From positions 1 to 5,963 of the forward strand of contig JASLEM010000026.1 of the NCBI GenBank assembly GCA_030151165.1: a stretch of 5,963 nucleotides of DNA, read 5' to 3'. A model generated the notes under the pieces. That model ran no database searches. It saw nothing but the letters and a program-made list of their open reading frames with translations, and had not been told where the DNA came from. Shown here in pieces: positions 1 to 5,693 of the stretch. The position numbers and the translations under genes are program-made. The DNA is from Burkholderiaceae bacterium. Lineage in GTDB: Bacteria; Pseudomonadota; Gammaproteobacteria; Burkholderiales; Burkholderiaceae. Numbering within the stretch: the first letter of the stretch is position 1; every line of letters begins with the position of its first letter.

Positions 1-1
1 C

Positions 2-676
2 GCGCAGAAGGAGCGCCTGCGCGCCAACACCGCGCAGTTCGTCGCCGGCCGCTCGGCCAACAACGTGCTGCTGACCGGCGCGCGCGGCACCGGCAAGAGC
101 TCGCTGATCAAGGCCTGCCTGCACGCGTTCGCGCCGCAGGGGCTGCGGCTGATCGAGGTCGACAAGGCCGACCTCGTCGACCTGCCCGAGATCGTCGCCC
201 AGATCGCCGGCCGCCCCGAGCGCTTCGTCGTCTACTGCGACGACCTCAGCTTCGACGAGGGCGAGGCCGGCTACAAGGCGTTGAAGTCGATGCTGGACGG
301 CACGATCTCGGCGGCGTCGGACAACGTGCTGGTCTACGCGACCTCCAACCGCCGCCACCTGCTGCCCGAGACGATGAAGGAGAACCTCGCCGCGACCTAC
401 GACGAGAACGGCGAGCTCCACCCGGGCGAGGCGGTCGAGGAGAAGATCTCCCTGTCCGAGCGCTTCGGGCTGTGGATCAGCTTCTACCCGTTCAGCCAGC
501 CGGAGTACCTGGCGATCGTCGGCGAATGGCTGCGCCACTTCGGCATCGCCGGCGACGCCGTCGAGACGTTGCGCGGCGAGGCGCTCGTGTGGGCGCTGGA
601 GCGCGGCTCGCGCTCCGGCCGCGTCGCGTACCAGTTCGCGCGCGACCGCGCCGGGCGGCTGGGAGGCGAGGCATGA
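2..676 (+). CDS. DUF815-family P-loop ATPase, 3' part (5' end outside window)
   Basis: The frame is open from the first bases, so the gene starts upstream; 224 residues are visible, and members as I know them run to about 280-290. Visible residues 26-33 (GARGTGKS) are a Walker A loop. Residues 75-84 (FVVYCDDLSF) are a Walker B strand with the paired acidic residues D80-D81. Residues 113-120 (ATSNRRHL) fit a sensor-1 segment, and the SERFGLWI stretch near 152-159 is characteristic of the DUF815 (PF05673) AAA-like ATPases. A valine GTG at 65 could be taken as a start, but it lies just before the Walker A and would remove conserved sequence that reads on upstream. The stop overlaps the Nudix start by ATGA. 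The family is predicted to bind ATP and be cytoplasmic; its partner and reaction are not established. Family call confident, biological role unknown. Confidence 0.88.
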   Translation, partial: AQKERLRANTAQFVAGRSANNVLLTGARGTGKSSLIKACLHAFAPQGLRLIEVDKADLVDLPEIVAQIAGRPERFVVYCDDLSFDEGEAGYKALKSMLDGTISAASDNVLVYATSNRRHLLPETMKENLAATYDENGELHPGEAVEEKISLSERFGLWISFYPFSQPEYLAIVGEWLRHFGIAGDAVETLRGEALVWALERGSRSGRVAYQFARDRAGRLGGEA

Positions 677-1179
677 GCGGCCCGAACGCTGTCAGCGACG
701 AGGACAAGAACGCGCACACCGCGATCGTCGACTCCGCCGACGCGCCGTCGCACTACGGCGAGCGGTCGGTCACCGAGGTCGCGGTCGGCGTGCTGGTCGA
801 CGCGCAGGGGCGCTTCCTGCTGACCTCGCGGCCGGCGGGCAAGGTCTACGCGGGCTTCTGGGAGTTCCCCGGCGGCAAGCTCGAGCCGGGCGAGACGGTG
901 GAGCAGGCGCTGCGGCGCGAGCTGCACGAGGAGATCGGCATCACGATCGCCGCCGCCGTCCCATGGCGCACGATCATGATGGACTACCCGCACGCGCGTG
1001 TCCGGCTCAATTTCTGCAAGGTGTTCGAGTGGACGGGCGAGTTCGAGATGCGCGAGAGCCAGCGCATGGCCTGGGAGCAGCTGCCCGTGCAGAGCGAGCC
1101 GGTGCTGCCCGGCACGATCCCCGTGCTCGAGTGGTTCGCCGAGGAGCGCGGCTTCTCCGGCGCGACGCACCGGGGCTGA
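673..1179 (+). CDS. Nudix hydrolase, MutT-like
   Basis: A 168-residue protein with an intact Nudix box at residues 68-90: G68, E74, R82-E83, E86-E87 and G89, matching GX5EX7REUXEEXGU. The glutamates would bind Mg2+ for hydrolysis of a nucleoside-diphosphate-linked substrate. The preceding VAVGVLVD strand (37-44) and GFWEFPGGKLEPGE segment (61-74) resemble MutT, which cleans 8-oxo-dGTP, so oxidised-nucleotide sanitation is the best guess; substrate cannot be read from sequence. The ATG at 673 overlaps the preceding stop (ATGA) and has a GGGAGG Shine-Dalgarno at 661-666, which fixes this start although it leaves about 33 polar, probably disordered residues before the fold. The remaining C-terminal part has the WEQLP segment (134-138) common in MutT proteins. 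Co-transcription with the ATPase upstream is inferred from the overlap. Confidence 0.9.
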   Translation: MSGPNAVSDEDKNAHTAIVDSADAPSHYGERSVTEVAVGVLVDAQGRFLLTSRPAGKVYAGFWEFPGGKLEPGETVEQALRRELHEEIGITIAAAVPWRTIMMDYPHARVRLNFCKVFEWTGEFEMRESQRMAWEQLPVQSEPVLPGTIPVLEWFAEERGFSGATHRG

Positions 1180-1272
1180 GCAGGGCGTGAGCGCGCGGCC
1201 CGGCCGGCGCCTGGCGGCGCGCCGCGAGGGCCCGGTCGTCGATTCGAGAAGCGCTGCCGCGCCGCCCTTCGC

Positions 1273-1284
1273 TACACTGGCCGG
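1273..1284 (+). promoter_or_regulatory. Possible -10 element for a leaderless hisI transcript
   Basis: TACACT at 1273-1278 matches the sigma-70 -10 hexamer at four of six positions, including the key TA and final T. It lies 6 nt before the hisI ATG, so transcription would begin at or within a base or two of that ATG. No purine-rich Shine-Dalgarno is present (GGCCGG only). No good -35 hexamer is seen 16-18 bp upstream (AAGCGC, AGCGCT or GCGCTG), so this is tentative. Confidence 0.35.
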
Positions 1285-1674
1285 ATGACCTGGCTCGACG
1301 AAGTGAAATGGGATCGCGACGGCCTCGTGCCGGTGATCGCGCAGGAGCGCGGCACCGGCGACGTGCTGATGTTCGCGTGGATGAACCGCGAGGCCCTCGA
1401 GCGCACCGCGCAGACGCAGCGCGCCGTCTACTGGAGCCGGTCGCGCCGCAAGCTGTGGGCCAAGGGCGAGGAGTCCGGCCACGTGCAGCAGGTGCACCAG
1501 TTGCGGCTCGATTGCGACAACGACGTCGTGCTGCTCGAGGTCACGCAGCTGGGCCACGAGCCCGGCATCGCCTGCCACACCGGCCGCCACAGCTGCTTCT
1601 TCCAGAAGCTGGTCGACGGGCAGTGGACGCCGGTCGAGCCGGTGCTGAAGGATCCGGAGACGATCTACAAATGA
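1285..1674 (+). CDS. hisI: Phosphoribosyl-AMP cyclohydrolase
   Basis: Third step of histidine synthesis: opens the adenine ring of PR-AMP to give ProFAR, in the cytoplasm. The 129-residue protein is monofunctional, lacking the PRA-PH half fused to it in enterobacteria. Diagnostic segments are all present: LMFAWMN (28-34), the [16 protein letters not shown] stretch (51-66), the Mg2+-binding D76-C77-D78-N79-D80 cluster, and zinc ligands C97 and C104 in [10 protein letters not shown], together with C77. The ATG at 1285 gives the usual N-terminus ([20 protein letters not shown]). It follows a 105-bp gap after the Nudix gene, with a possible -10 immediately upstream and no ribosome binding site. 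The last codons overlap hisE by ATGA. In many relatives hisF sits directly upstream; here it does not. Confidence 0.97.
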   Translation: MTWLDEVKWDRDGLVPVIAQERGTGDVLMFAWMNREALERTAQTQRAVYWSRSRRKLWAKGEESGHVQQVHQLRLDCDNDVVLLEVTQLGHEPGIACHTGRHSCFFQKLVDGQWTPVEPVLKDPETIYK

Positions 1675-2045
1675 CCGCACCCACGATGTCCGGCAACGAC
1701 AGCCTCGCCCGCCTCGCCGCGGTGATCGAGTCGCGCAAGCCCGCCAACGGCGGCGACCCGGCGGCGAGCTACGTGGCCCGCCTGTTCGACAAGGGCACCG
1801 ACGCGATCCTGAAGAAGGTCGGCGAGGAAGCCACCGAGACCGTTATGGCCGGCAAGGACGGCGATGCGAAGAAGATCGTCTACGAAGTCGCCGACCTCTG
1901 GTTCCACTCGATGATCGCGCTGAGCCACTTCGGCCTCTCGCCGGCCGACGTCCTCGCCGAGCTCGAGCGCCGCGAGGGGCTGTCCGGACTCGAGGAGTTC
2001 GCGTTGCGCAAGGTGCAGCGGCGCGAGGACGGGGGCGGCGCATGA
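1671..2045 (+). CDS. hisE: Phosphoribosyl-ATP pyrophosphatase
   Basis: Second step of histidine synthesis: hydrolyses PR-ATP to PR-AMP and pyrophosphate. The 124-residue protein has the all-alpha MazG-like fold signature: [10 protein letters not shown] (48-57) with E52, E53 and E56, then YEVADLWFH (71-79) with E72 and D75, the acidic residues that bind Mg2+. The start overlaps the hisI stop by ATGA, with a GGAG at 1656-1659 that is 11 nt away and so rather distant; a second in-frame ATG at 1686 ([10 protein letters not shown]) is an alternative start losing only five residues. The chain ends in an acidic, Gly-rich tail (REDGGGA) and overlaps the next gene by ATGA, so hisI, hisE and the membrane-protein gene are probably translationally coupled. 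The product of HisE is the substrate of HisI. Confidence 0.96.
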   Translation: MTAPTMSGNDSLARLAAVIESRKPANGGDPAASYVARLFDKGTDAILKKVGEEATETVMAGKDGDAKKIVYEVADLWFHSMIALSHFGLSPADVLAELERREGLSGLEEFALRKVQRREDGGGA

Positions 2046-2389
2046 ACACGGGCTACGGAGCGCCGGCCGGCGGCCCGCGCACGCTCACCCACGTGATGTA
2101 CGGCCTGCACACGGTCACGTTCTTCTCGGGCGGCATCTTCTCGGTGATCGCGATCGTGCTGAACCTGGTCAACTTCTCCACGCTGCCGGACGATTTCTAC
2201 CGCAGCCACTGGCGCTGGCAGTCGGGCACGTTCTGGTTCGCGCTGGTCGCGTTCGTGGTCACGTCGCCGCTGTGGTTCCTGTTCGTGCTGCCCGGCTGGA
2301 TCGCCTGGACGATCGTCGGCCTGTGGTACCTCTACCGCTGCCTGCGCGGCTGGATCGCCTTCAACGACGGCCGGCCGATGCCGGCCTGA
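2042..2389 (+). CDS. Small three-helix membrane protein, DUF4870-like
   Basis: A 115-residue integral membrane protein of unknown function. A short polar, Gly-rich N-terminus (1-13) is followed by hydrophobic segments at about 15-43, 63-84 and 86-105. Between the first two is a polar loop carrying [19 protein letters not shown], a pattern I recognise from DUF4870-type proteins (the 'SHxRWQ..TFWF' region). The short end (NDGRPMPA) is polar. It overlaps hisE by ATGA and lies 20 nt ahead of the HIT gene, so it is probably expressed with the histidine genes. Nothing in it suggests a histidine-related role; such small membrane proteins are often simply carried in this gene order in Burkholderiales. 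Family assignment moderate, function not known. Confidence 0.8.
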   Translation: MNTGYGAPAGGPRTLTHVMYGLHTVTFFSGGIFSVIAIVLNLVNFSTLPDDFYRSHWRWQSGTFWFALVAFVVTSPLWFLFVLPGWIAWTIVGLWYLYRCLRGWIAFNDGRPMPA

Positions 2390-2409
2390 CCCTTCCCGAC
2401 GAGCACGCC

Positions 2410-2757
2410 ATGACCCACGACCCGAACTGCATCTTCTGCAAGATCGTCGACGGCAAGATCCCGTCGCGCAAGGCCTTCGAGAACGACGAGATCCTCGTCT
2501 TCCACGACATCGCGCCCTGGGCGCCGGTGCACCTGCTGCTGATCCCGAAGATCCACGTGCCGTCGATGGCGGAGGTCACGGCCGAGCACGCGCCGCTGCT
2601 GGGCCGGATGATGGCGATGATCCCGCAGCTGATGCTCGACCACGGCGCCGCCAACGGCTTTCGCATCATCGTCAACACCGGCGTGGACGGCGGCCAGGAG
2701 GTGGCCCACCTGCACCTGCACGCCATCGGCGGGCCGCGGCCGTGGGCCAAGGGGTGA
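2410..2757 (+). CDS. hinT: HIT-family nucleotide phosphoramidase, HinT-like
   Basis: A 115-residue cytoplasmic protein of the usual HIT length. The N-terminal NCIFCKIVDGKIPS (6-19) is the HinT-type opening with paired cysteines C7 and C10. FHDIAPWAPVHLLLIPK (31-47) is the conserved substrate-binding strand region. The histidine triad is EVAHLHLHAIGG with H100, H102 and H104; the last is expected to be the nucleophile that hydrolyses AMP-lysine or other nucleoside phosphoramidates. The ATG at 2410 was chosen because it starts immediately before the conserved NCIFCKI block; the frame is open further upstream, but that stretch overlaps the membrane protein gene and looks non-coding. Only a weak GACGAG precedes it, so expression may depend on readthrough from the his genes. 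A hairpin follows two bases after the stop. Confidence 0.93.
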   Translation: MTHDPNCIFCKIVDGKIPSRKAFENDEILVFHDIAPWAPVHLLLIPKIHVPSMAEVTAEHAPLLGRMMAMIPQLMLDHGAANGFRIIVNTGVDGGQEVAHLHLHAIGGPRPWAKG

Positions 2758-2758
2758 T

Positions 2759-2773
2759 CGCTGCCCGGCAGCG
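2759..2773 (+). terminator. Hairpin just after hinT, weak terminator candidate
   Basis: A 15-base inverted repeat (CGCTGC, loop CCG, GCAGCG) starts two bases after the hinT stop: a 6-bp GC stem with a 3-nt loop. No T-run follows, only GCGCGGAACC, so it is not a classical intrinsic terminator. It could still slow polymerase or protect the upstream mRNA end. It separates the his-hinT group from tatABC. Confidence 0.3.
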
Positions 2774-2777
2774 GCGC

Positions 2778-2805
2778 GGAACCTTCGGTCAATTAGAATG
2801 TCGAC
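2778..2805 (+). promoter_or_regulatory. Possible promoter for tatABC (sigma-70 -10 or sigma-E-like)
   Basis: Two overlapping readings are possible. TAGAAT at 2794-2799 matches the sigma-70 -10 at five of six positions, but no -35 like TTGACA lies 16-18 bp upstream. Alternatively GGAACCT (2778-2784), a 15-bp spacer and GTCGAC (2800-2805) resemble the RpoE-type pattern GGAACTT-N15-GTCTAA (six of seven and four of six bases). This AT-richer patch stands out from its GC-rich surroundings, which supports some promoter here; which sigma factor is unresolved. Confidence 0.4.
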
Positions 2806-2824
2806 TCATCCTGCCGCCATCGTC

Positions 2825-2840
2825 GGCGGGTGTTCCCGCC
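2825..2840 (+). promoter_or_regulatory. Leader hairpin just before the tatA ribosome binding site
   Basis: GGCGGG, loop TGTT, CCCGCC form a perfect 6-bp GC stem, ending one base before the AGGAG at 2842-2846. There is no T-run, so termination is unlikely. It may stabilise the 5' end of the tat mRNA or hold the ribosome site open; the role is inferred only from position. Confidence 0.35.
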
Positions 2841-2841
2841 T

Positions 2842-2846
2842 AGGAG
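2842..2846 (+). promoter_or_regulatory. Ribosome binding site that decides the tatA start
   Basis: AGGAG lies 7 nt before the ATG at 2854, one of the clearest Shine-Dalgarno sequences in the window. It excludes the upstream in-frame GTG at 2830, which would add eight residues encoded by the leader hairpin itself. Confidence 0.8.
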
Positions 2847-2853
2847 AATCGTT

Positions 2854-3093
2854 ATGGGATCGTTCAGCCTCTTGCATTGGGTGATCGTGTTGTTGGTGGT
2901 CGTGCTGATCTTCGGCACCAAGAAGCTGAAGAACATCGGCAGCGACCTCGGCGGCGCGGTGAAGGGCTTCAAGGACGGCATGCGCGACGGCACCGCCGAC
3001 GCGCCGGGCGTTCCGCCCCAGCAGGTGCCCGGCACGCCGGCCGCCGCGCGCGACCCCAACACCATCGACGTCGAATCGAAGACCCGTCCCTGA
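2854..3093 (+). CDS. tatA: Twin-arginine translocase subunit TatA
   Basis: Forms the oligomeric pore-like element that lets folded proteins cross the inner membrane. The 79-residue protein has a short N-terminal transmembrane helix (about 3-20, [18 protein letters not shown]), the hinge F20-G21, and an amphipathic helix [20 protein letters not shown] (20-39). The register matches E. coli TatA position for position, including F20, G21, F39 and K40. The tail from about 45 is Pro/Ala-rich and polar, as expected for the cytoplasmic end. Having G2-S3 rather than a polar residue at position 8 before the helix, and the [10 protein letters not shown] segment, separates it from TatB. The ATG at 2854 has a strong AGGAG. 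tatB begins 3 nt after the stop, so the two are cotranscribed; tatC follows. Confidence 0.97.
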   Translation: MGSFSLLHWVIVLLVVVLIFGTKKLKNIGSDLGGAVKGFKDGMRDGTADAPGVPPQQVPGTPAAARDPNTIDVESKTRP

Positions 3094-3096
3094 CGC

Positions 3097-3588
3097 ATGA
3101 TCGACTTCGGCTTCGACAAACTCGCGCTGATCGGCGCGGTGGCGCTGATCGTCATCGGCCCGGAGAAGCTTCCGAAGGTCGCGCGCACGGTGGGCATGCT
3201 GCTGGGCAAGGCGCAGCGCTATGTCGCCGACGTCAAGGCCGAGGTCAATCGCTCGATCGAGCTCGAAGAGCTGCAGAAGATGAAGACGCAGTTCGAGACC
3301 GCGGCGCGCGAGGTGCACGACACCGTGAGCCGAGAGGTCGCGAACACGCGGGCGTCGATCGAGGATCGCGTCAACGGGCCGGCCCCGGTGATGCAGCCGC
3401 TGGGCGGCACCGATTCGGCGACCTGGTCCGTGCCGAGCTACAAGCCGGTGAAGAAGAACTGGCGCCTGAAGCGCTCCGCCGTGCCGGCCTGGTACAAGCA
3501 GCGCGCCGGCGTGCGCATGCATGCGCAGTCGGGCGCCGCGCGCGTCGCACGCTTCCGTCCGCGCCGCAACAGCGGCTCGCCGATTTGA
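3097..3588 (+). CDS. tatB: Twin-arginine translocase subunit TatB
   Basis: Partner of TatC in the receptor complex that recognises twin-arginine signal peptides. The 163-residue protein starts MIDFGFDKL, followed by a transmembrane helix at about 9-20, the hinge G21-P22 ([15 protein letters not shown]), and a long amphipathic and coiled-coil-prone helix (30-95) with alternating charged residues. The GP hinge and the ARTVG segment distinguish it from TatA. The C-terminal part (115-160) is strongly basic with an aromatic PAWYKQR stretch (130-136) and RVARFRPRR (149-157), a tail I associate with Burkholderiales TatB. E. coli TatB has Glu8; here the residue is Lys8, with Asp7 beside it. There is no recognisable Shine-Dalgarno in the 3-nt gap after tatA, which suggests coupled translation. 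A 111-bp gap precedes tatC. Confidence 0.95.
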   Translation: MIDFGFDKLALIGAVALIVIGPEKLPKVARTVGMLLGKAQRYVADVKAEVNRSIELEELQKMKTQFETAAREVHDTVSREVANTRASIEDRVNGPAPVMQPLGGTDSATWSVPSYKPVKKNWRLKRSAVPAWYKQRAGVRMHAQSGAARVARFRPRRNSGSPI

Positions 3589-3626
3589 GCGCGACCGGCC
3601 GCGGCCCGCGGGCTGCCGGACAGGCC

Positions 3627-3648
3627 GTCGCGCCGTCCGCCGCGCGAC
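3627..3648 (+). promoter_or_regulatory. Hairpin in the tatB-tatC gap
   Basis: GTCGCGC and GCGCGAC form a perfect 7-bp GC stem with an 8-nt loop (CGTCCGCC), 38 bases after the tatB stop. A pyrimidine-rich stretch at about 3658-3686, with six C then five T, lies downstream but starts 10 nt after the stem and its T-run is 32 nt away, too far for a standard intrinsic terminator. A 10-bp palindrome GCCCGCGGGC sits at 3604-3613. Partial attenuation or mRNA processing between tatB and tatC is a possibility only. Confidence 0.3.
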
Positions 3649-3699
3649 ACGCCGAAGCTTCCCACCCACCCGTCCCCCCTTTTTCCGAAAGCCGCTGAG

Positions 3700-4473
3700 A
3701 TGGCGACTTCCCCTGAAGACGAGCTCGCAGGCACCGAGCAGCCCTTCGTCGCGCACCTCGTCGAGCTGCGTGACAGACTTGTCCGCGCGCTGATCGCCGT
3801 CGGCGTCGTCTTCGCCGTCCTGTCGTTCTTCCCCGGGCCGTCGGCGCTCTACGACCTGCTGGCGCGCCCGCTCGTGGCGCAGCTCCCGGCCGGCGCGCAC
3901 CTGATCGCGACGAACGTGATCTCGCCCTTCGTCGTGCCGCTGAAGATCACGCTGCTCGCGGCCTTCCTGATCGCGTTGCCCTACGTGCTGTACCAGCTGT
4001 GGGCGTTCGTCGCGCCCGGCCTGTACAGCCACGAGAAGCGGCTCATCCTGCCGCTCGTGATCTCGAGCACCGTGCTGTTCCTGTGCGGCGTGGCGTTCAG
4101 CTACTTCATCGTGTTCGGCCGGGTGTTCCACTTCATCCAGACCTTCGCGCCGAAGAGCGTCTCGGTCGCGCCCGACATCGAGGCCTACCTCGGCTTCGTC
4201 CTGACGATGTTCCTGGCGTTCGGCGCGGCCTTCGAGGTGCCGATCGTGGTCGTCGTGCTGACGCGCCTGGGCGTGGTCAGCATCGAGAAGCTGAAGTCGT
4301 TCCGCGGCTACTTCATCGTGCTCGCGTTCATCATCGCGGCCGTCATCACGCCGCCGGACATCGTCTCGCAGCTGTCGCTCGCGATCCCGATGTGCCTGCT
4401 GTACGAGGTGGGCCTGGTCGCGGCGCGCATGGTCGCGAAGCCGGCCGACCCGGACGAGGCCGCGGCCGCCTGA
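3700..4473 (+). CDS. tatC: Twin-arginine translocase subunit TatC
   Basis: The polytopic core of the Tat receptor, binding the twin-arginine motif on the cytoplasmic side. The 257-residue length is typical. Residues 19-26 (HLVELRDR) are the conserved cytoplasmic motif, with E22 equivalent to E. coli E15. The segment WAFVAPGLYSHEKR (101-114) contains E112, equivalent to E103; these two glutamates contact the signal-peptide arginines. Also present are the periplasmic-side SPF (75-77), FEVP (178-181, E179 equivalent to E170) and ITPPD (216-220). About six hydrophobic segments can be seen, near 28-44, 76-98, 115-140, 163-187, 203-216 and 222-241. The ATG at 3700 is preceded only by a weak GCTGAG, so the start is supported mainly by the position of HLVELRDR. 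It ends 11 nt from the stop of the opposing protease gene. Confidence 0.97.
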   Translation: MATSPEDELAGTEQPFVAHLVELRDRLVRALIAVGVVFAVLSFFPGPSALYDLLARPLVAQLPAGAHLIATNVISPFVVPLKITLLAAFLIALPYVLYQLWAFVAPGLYSHEKRLILPLVISSTVLFLCGVAFSYFIVFGRVFHFIQTFAPKSVSVAPDIEAYLGFVLTMFLAFGAAFEVPIVVVVLTRLGVVSIEKLKSFRGYFIVLAFIIAAVITPPDIVSQLSLAIPMCLLYEVGLVAARMVAKPADPDEAAAA

Positions 4474-4483
4474 CCGGCCGCGG
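4460..4483. terminator. Symmetric GC hairpin across the tatC stop, between convergent genes
   Basis: CCGCGGCCG (4460-4468) pairs perfectly with CGGCCGCGG (4475-4483) around a 6-nt loop that contains the tatC stop codon. The 9-bp all-GC stem reads equally on both strands and ends one base before the protease stop region (4485-4487). No T-run is present on either side, so it is not a textbook terminator, but its place between converging genes suggests bidirectional termination or 3'-end protection. Confidence 0.4.
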
Positions 4484-4484
4484 G

Positions 4485-5693
4485 CTACGGCTCCGCGTCC
4501 TTCGTCTTCGGCACCGGTCGCTTCGCGACCGGCACGTTCAGCTTCATCGCCTCGCTGCCGCGCTGCACGTCCAGCAGCGCGACGGCCGGCGGCTTCAGCG
4601 CGCCGACCGCGCGCAGCAGTTGCGCCGTGTTGGACACCTTCACGCCGCCGATCGCGGTGACGACGTCCCCCGGCTTCAGGCCCGCCGTGGCGGCCGGGCC
4701 GTCGCGCAGCACGCCGGTCACCAGCACGCCCTCGTGCACGGGCAGCTGGAAGCTGTCGGCGAACTCGGGCGTGAGGTCGCGCGGCTGCACGCCGATCCAG
4801 CCGCGCGTCACCTGGCCGTCGCGGATCAGCGCGTCCATCACCTCGCGGGCGATGTCGACGGGGATGGCGAAGCCGATCCCCATGCTGCCGCCGCTGCGCG
4901 AGAAGATCGCCGTGTTGATGCCGACGAGCCGGCCCTCGCCGTCGACCAGCGCGCCGCCCGAGTTGCCCGGGTTGATCGCGGCGTCGGTCTGGATGAAGTT
5001 CTCGATCGTCGACAGCCCGAGCTGGTTGCGGTCGAGCGCGCTGACGATGCCGGAGGTGACGGTCTGCCCGACGTTGAACGGGTTGCCGATCGCGAGCACC
5101 GGGTCGCCGACCGACACCTGCGCGATGTTGCCGAACGGGATCACGGGCACGTTGTCGAGCGAGATCTTCAGCAGCGCGAGGTCGGAGTCGGCATCGGTGC
5201 CGACGATCTTCGCGCTGGCCGAGCGGCCGTCCGACAGCGTCACCTCGATGTCGTCGGCGCCGTCGACCACATGGCTGTTGGTCAGCAGGTAGCCCTCCGT
5301 CGAGACGAGCACGCCCGAGCCGAGGCCGGTCTGCGACTGGTTGGCCGGGTTGCCGAAGAAGTAGCGCTGCCACGCGTCCTGGCCGCCCTTGCGCAGCGTC
5401 GTCTTGCTGGCGGTGATCGTGACCACCGCCGGCGCGGCGCGGCGCACGGCGGCGGCGAAGGTTGTCGACGCGGGCGCCCGCGTCGTCGATGCGGGCAGCG
5501 CCGCGGCGATGGACGCCTGCGCCGCCGGCGGGCCGTCGGTGGCCAGGCGGGCCGACGTCTGTGCCGACCCGGCGCGCAGCGAGCCCCACCACGCCGGCTT
5601 CCAGGCCGCGAGCACGACCACGACCGCCAGCGCGATCGTCACGGCCTGCGCGAACAGCAGCCAGAACCGGCGCAGCGCGGGGCCGGCGCTCAT
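4485..5693 (-). CDS. Membrane-anchored HtrA-type serine protease with one PDZ domain, DegS/AlgW-like
   Basis: A predicted periplasmic quality-control protease tethered to the inner membrane. From the ATG at 5693 it is 402 residues: a transmembrane anchor (about 11-31, WLLFAQAVTIALAVVVVLAA), an Ala/Thr/Ser-rich linker (42-80), a chymotrypsin-like domain (about 80-295) and a single PDZ domain (about 298-388, from GWIGV). The triad is complete: H141 (LTNSHVV), D171 (DSDLALLKI) and S245 (NPGNSGGAL). One PDZ plus an anchor resembles DegS and AlgW rather than the two-PDZ DegP. DegS starts RpoE signalling by cutting RseA; whether this protein does so cannot be told. The frame stays open 78 codons further upstream, but that stretch is low-complexity Arg/Ala and overlaps the DUF885 gene. 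The chosen ATG overlaps that gene's stop by ATGA; no clear Shine-Dalgarno is seen, consistent with coupling. Confidence 0.93.
   Translation of the reverse strand: MSAGPALRRFWLLFAQAVTIALAVVVVLAAWKPAWWGSLRAGSAQTSARLATDGPPAAQASIAAALPASTTRAPASTTFAAAVRRAAPAVVTITASKTTLRKGGQDAWQRYFFGNPANQSQTGLGSGVLVSTEGYLLTNSHVVDGADDIEVTLSDGRSASAKIVGTDADSDLALLKISLDNVPVIPFGNIAQVSVGDPVLAIGNPFNVGQTVTSGIVSALDRNQLGLSTIENFIQTDAAINPGNSGGALVDGEGRLVGINTAIFSRSGGSMGIGFAIPVDIAREVMDALIRDGQVTRGWIGVQPRDLTPEFADSFQLPVHEGVLVTGVLRDGPAATAGLKPGDVVTAIGGVKVSNTAQLLRAVGALKPPAVALLDVQRGSEAMKLNVPVAKRPVPKTKDAEP

Noticed and set aside
1180..1284. Terminator for the Nudix gene in the GC-rich gap
   Set aside because: Several short self-complementary GC stretches occur (for example GGCGCGCC at 1216-1223), but none has a long stem or T-run, and such matches are expected at this composition.
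484..1680. Minus-strand open frame (about 400 codons) opposite the Nudix and hisI genes
   Set aside because: No recognisable domain and biased composition; hisI and the Nudix box are unambiguous on the plus strand.
2830..2853. GTG at 2830 as the start of tatA
   Set aside because: It would add eight residues from the leader hairpin and ribosome site; ATG at 2854 has AGGAG at the right distance and gives the exact E. coli TatA register.
2806..5592. Very long open frame (about 930 codons) on the minus strand across tatABC and the protease
   Set aside because: It is antisense or out of phase to six well-supported genes and translates to low-complexity Arg/Asp/Ala/His-rich sequence; stop codons are rare by chance at this GC content.
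5631..5693. Twin-arginine signal in the protease (LRRFWLLF), tempting next to a tat operon
   Set aside because: The motif has RRFW rather than S/T-RRxFL, the helix is long and very hydrophobic, and no signal-peptidase site follows; a membrane anchor fits better.
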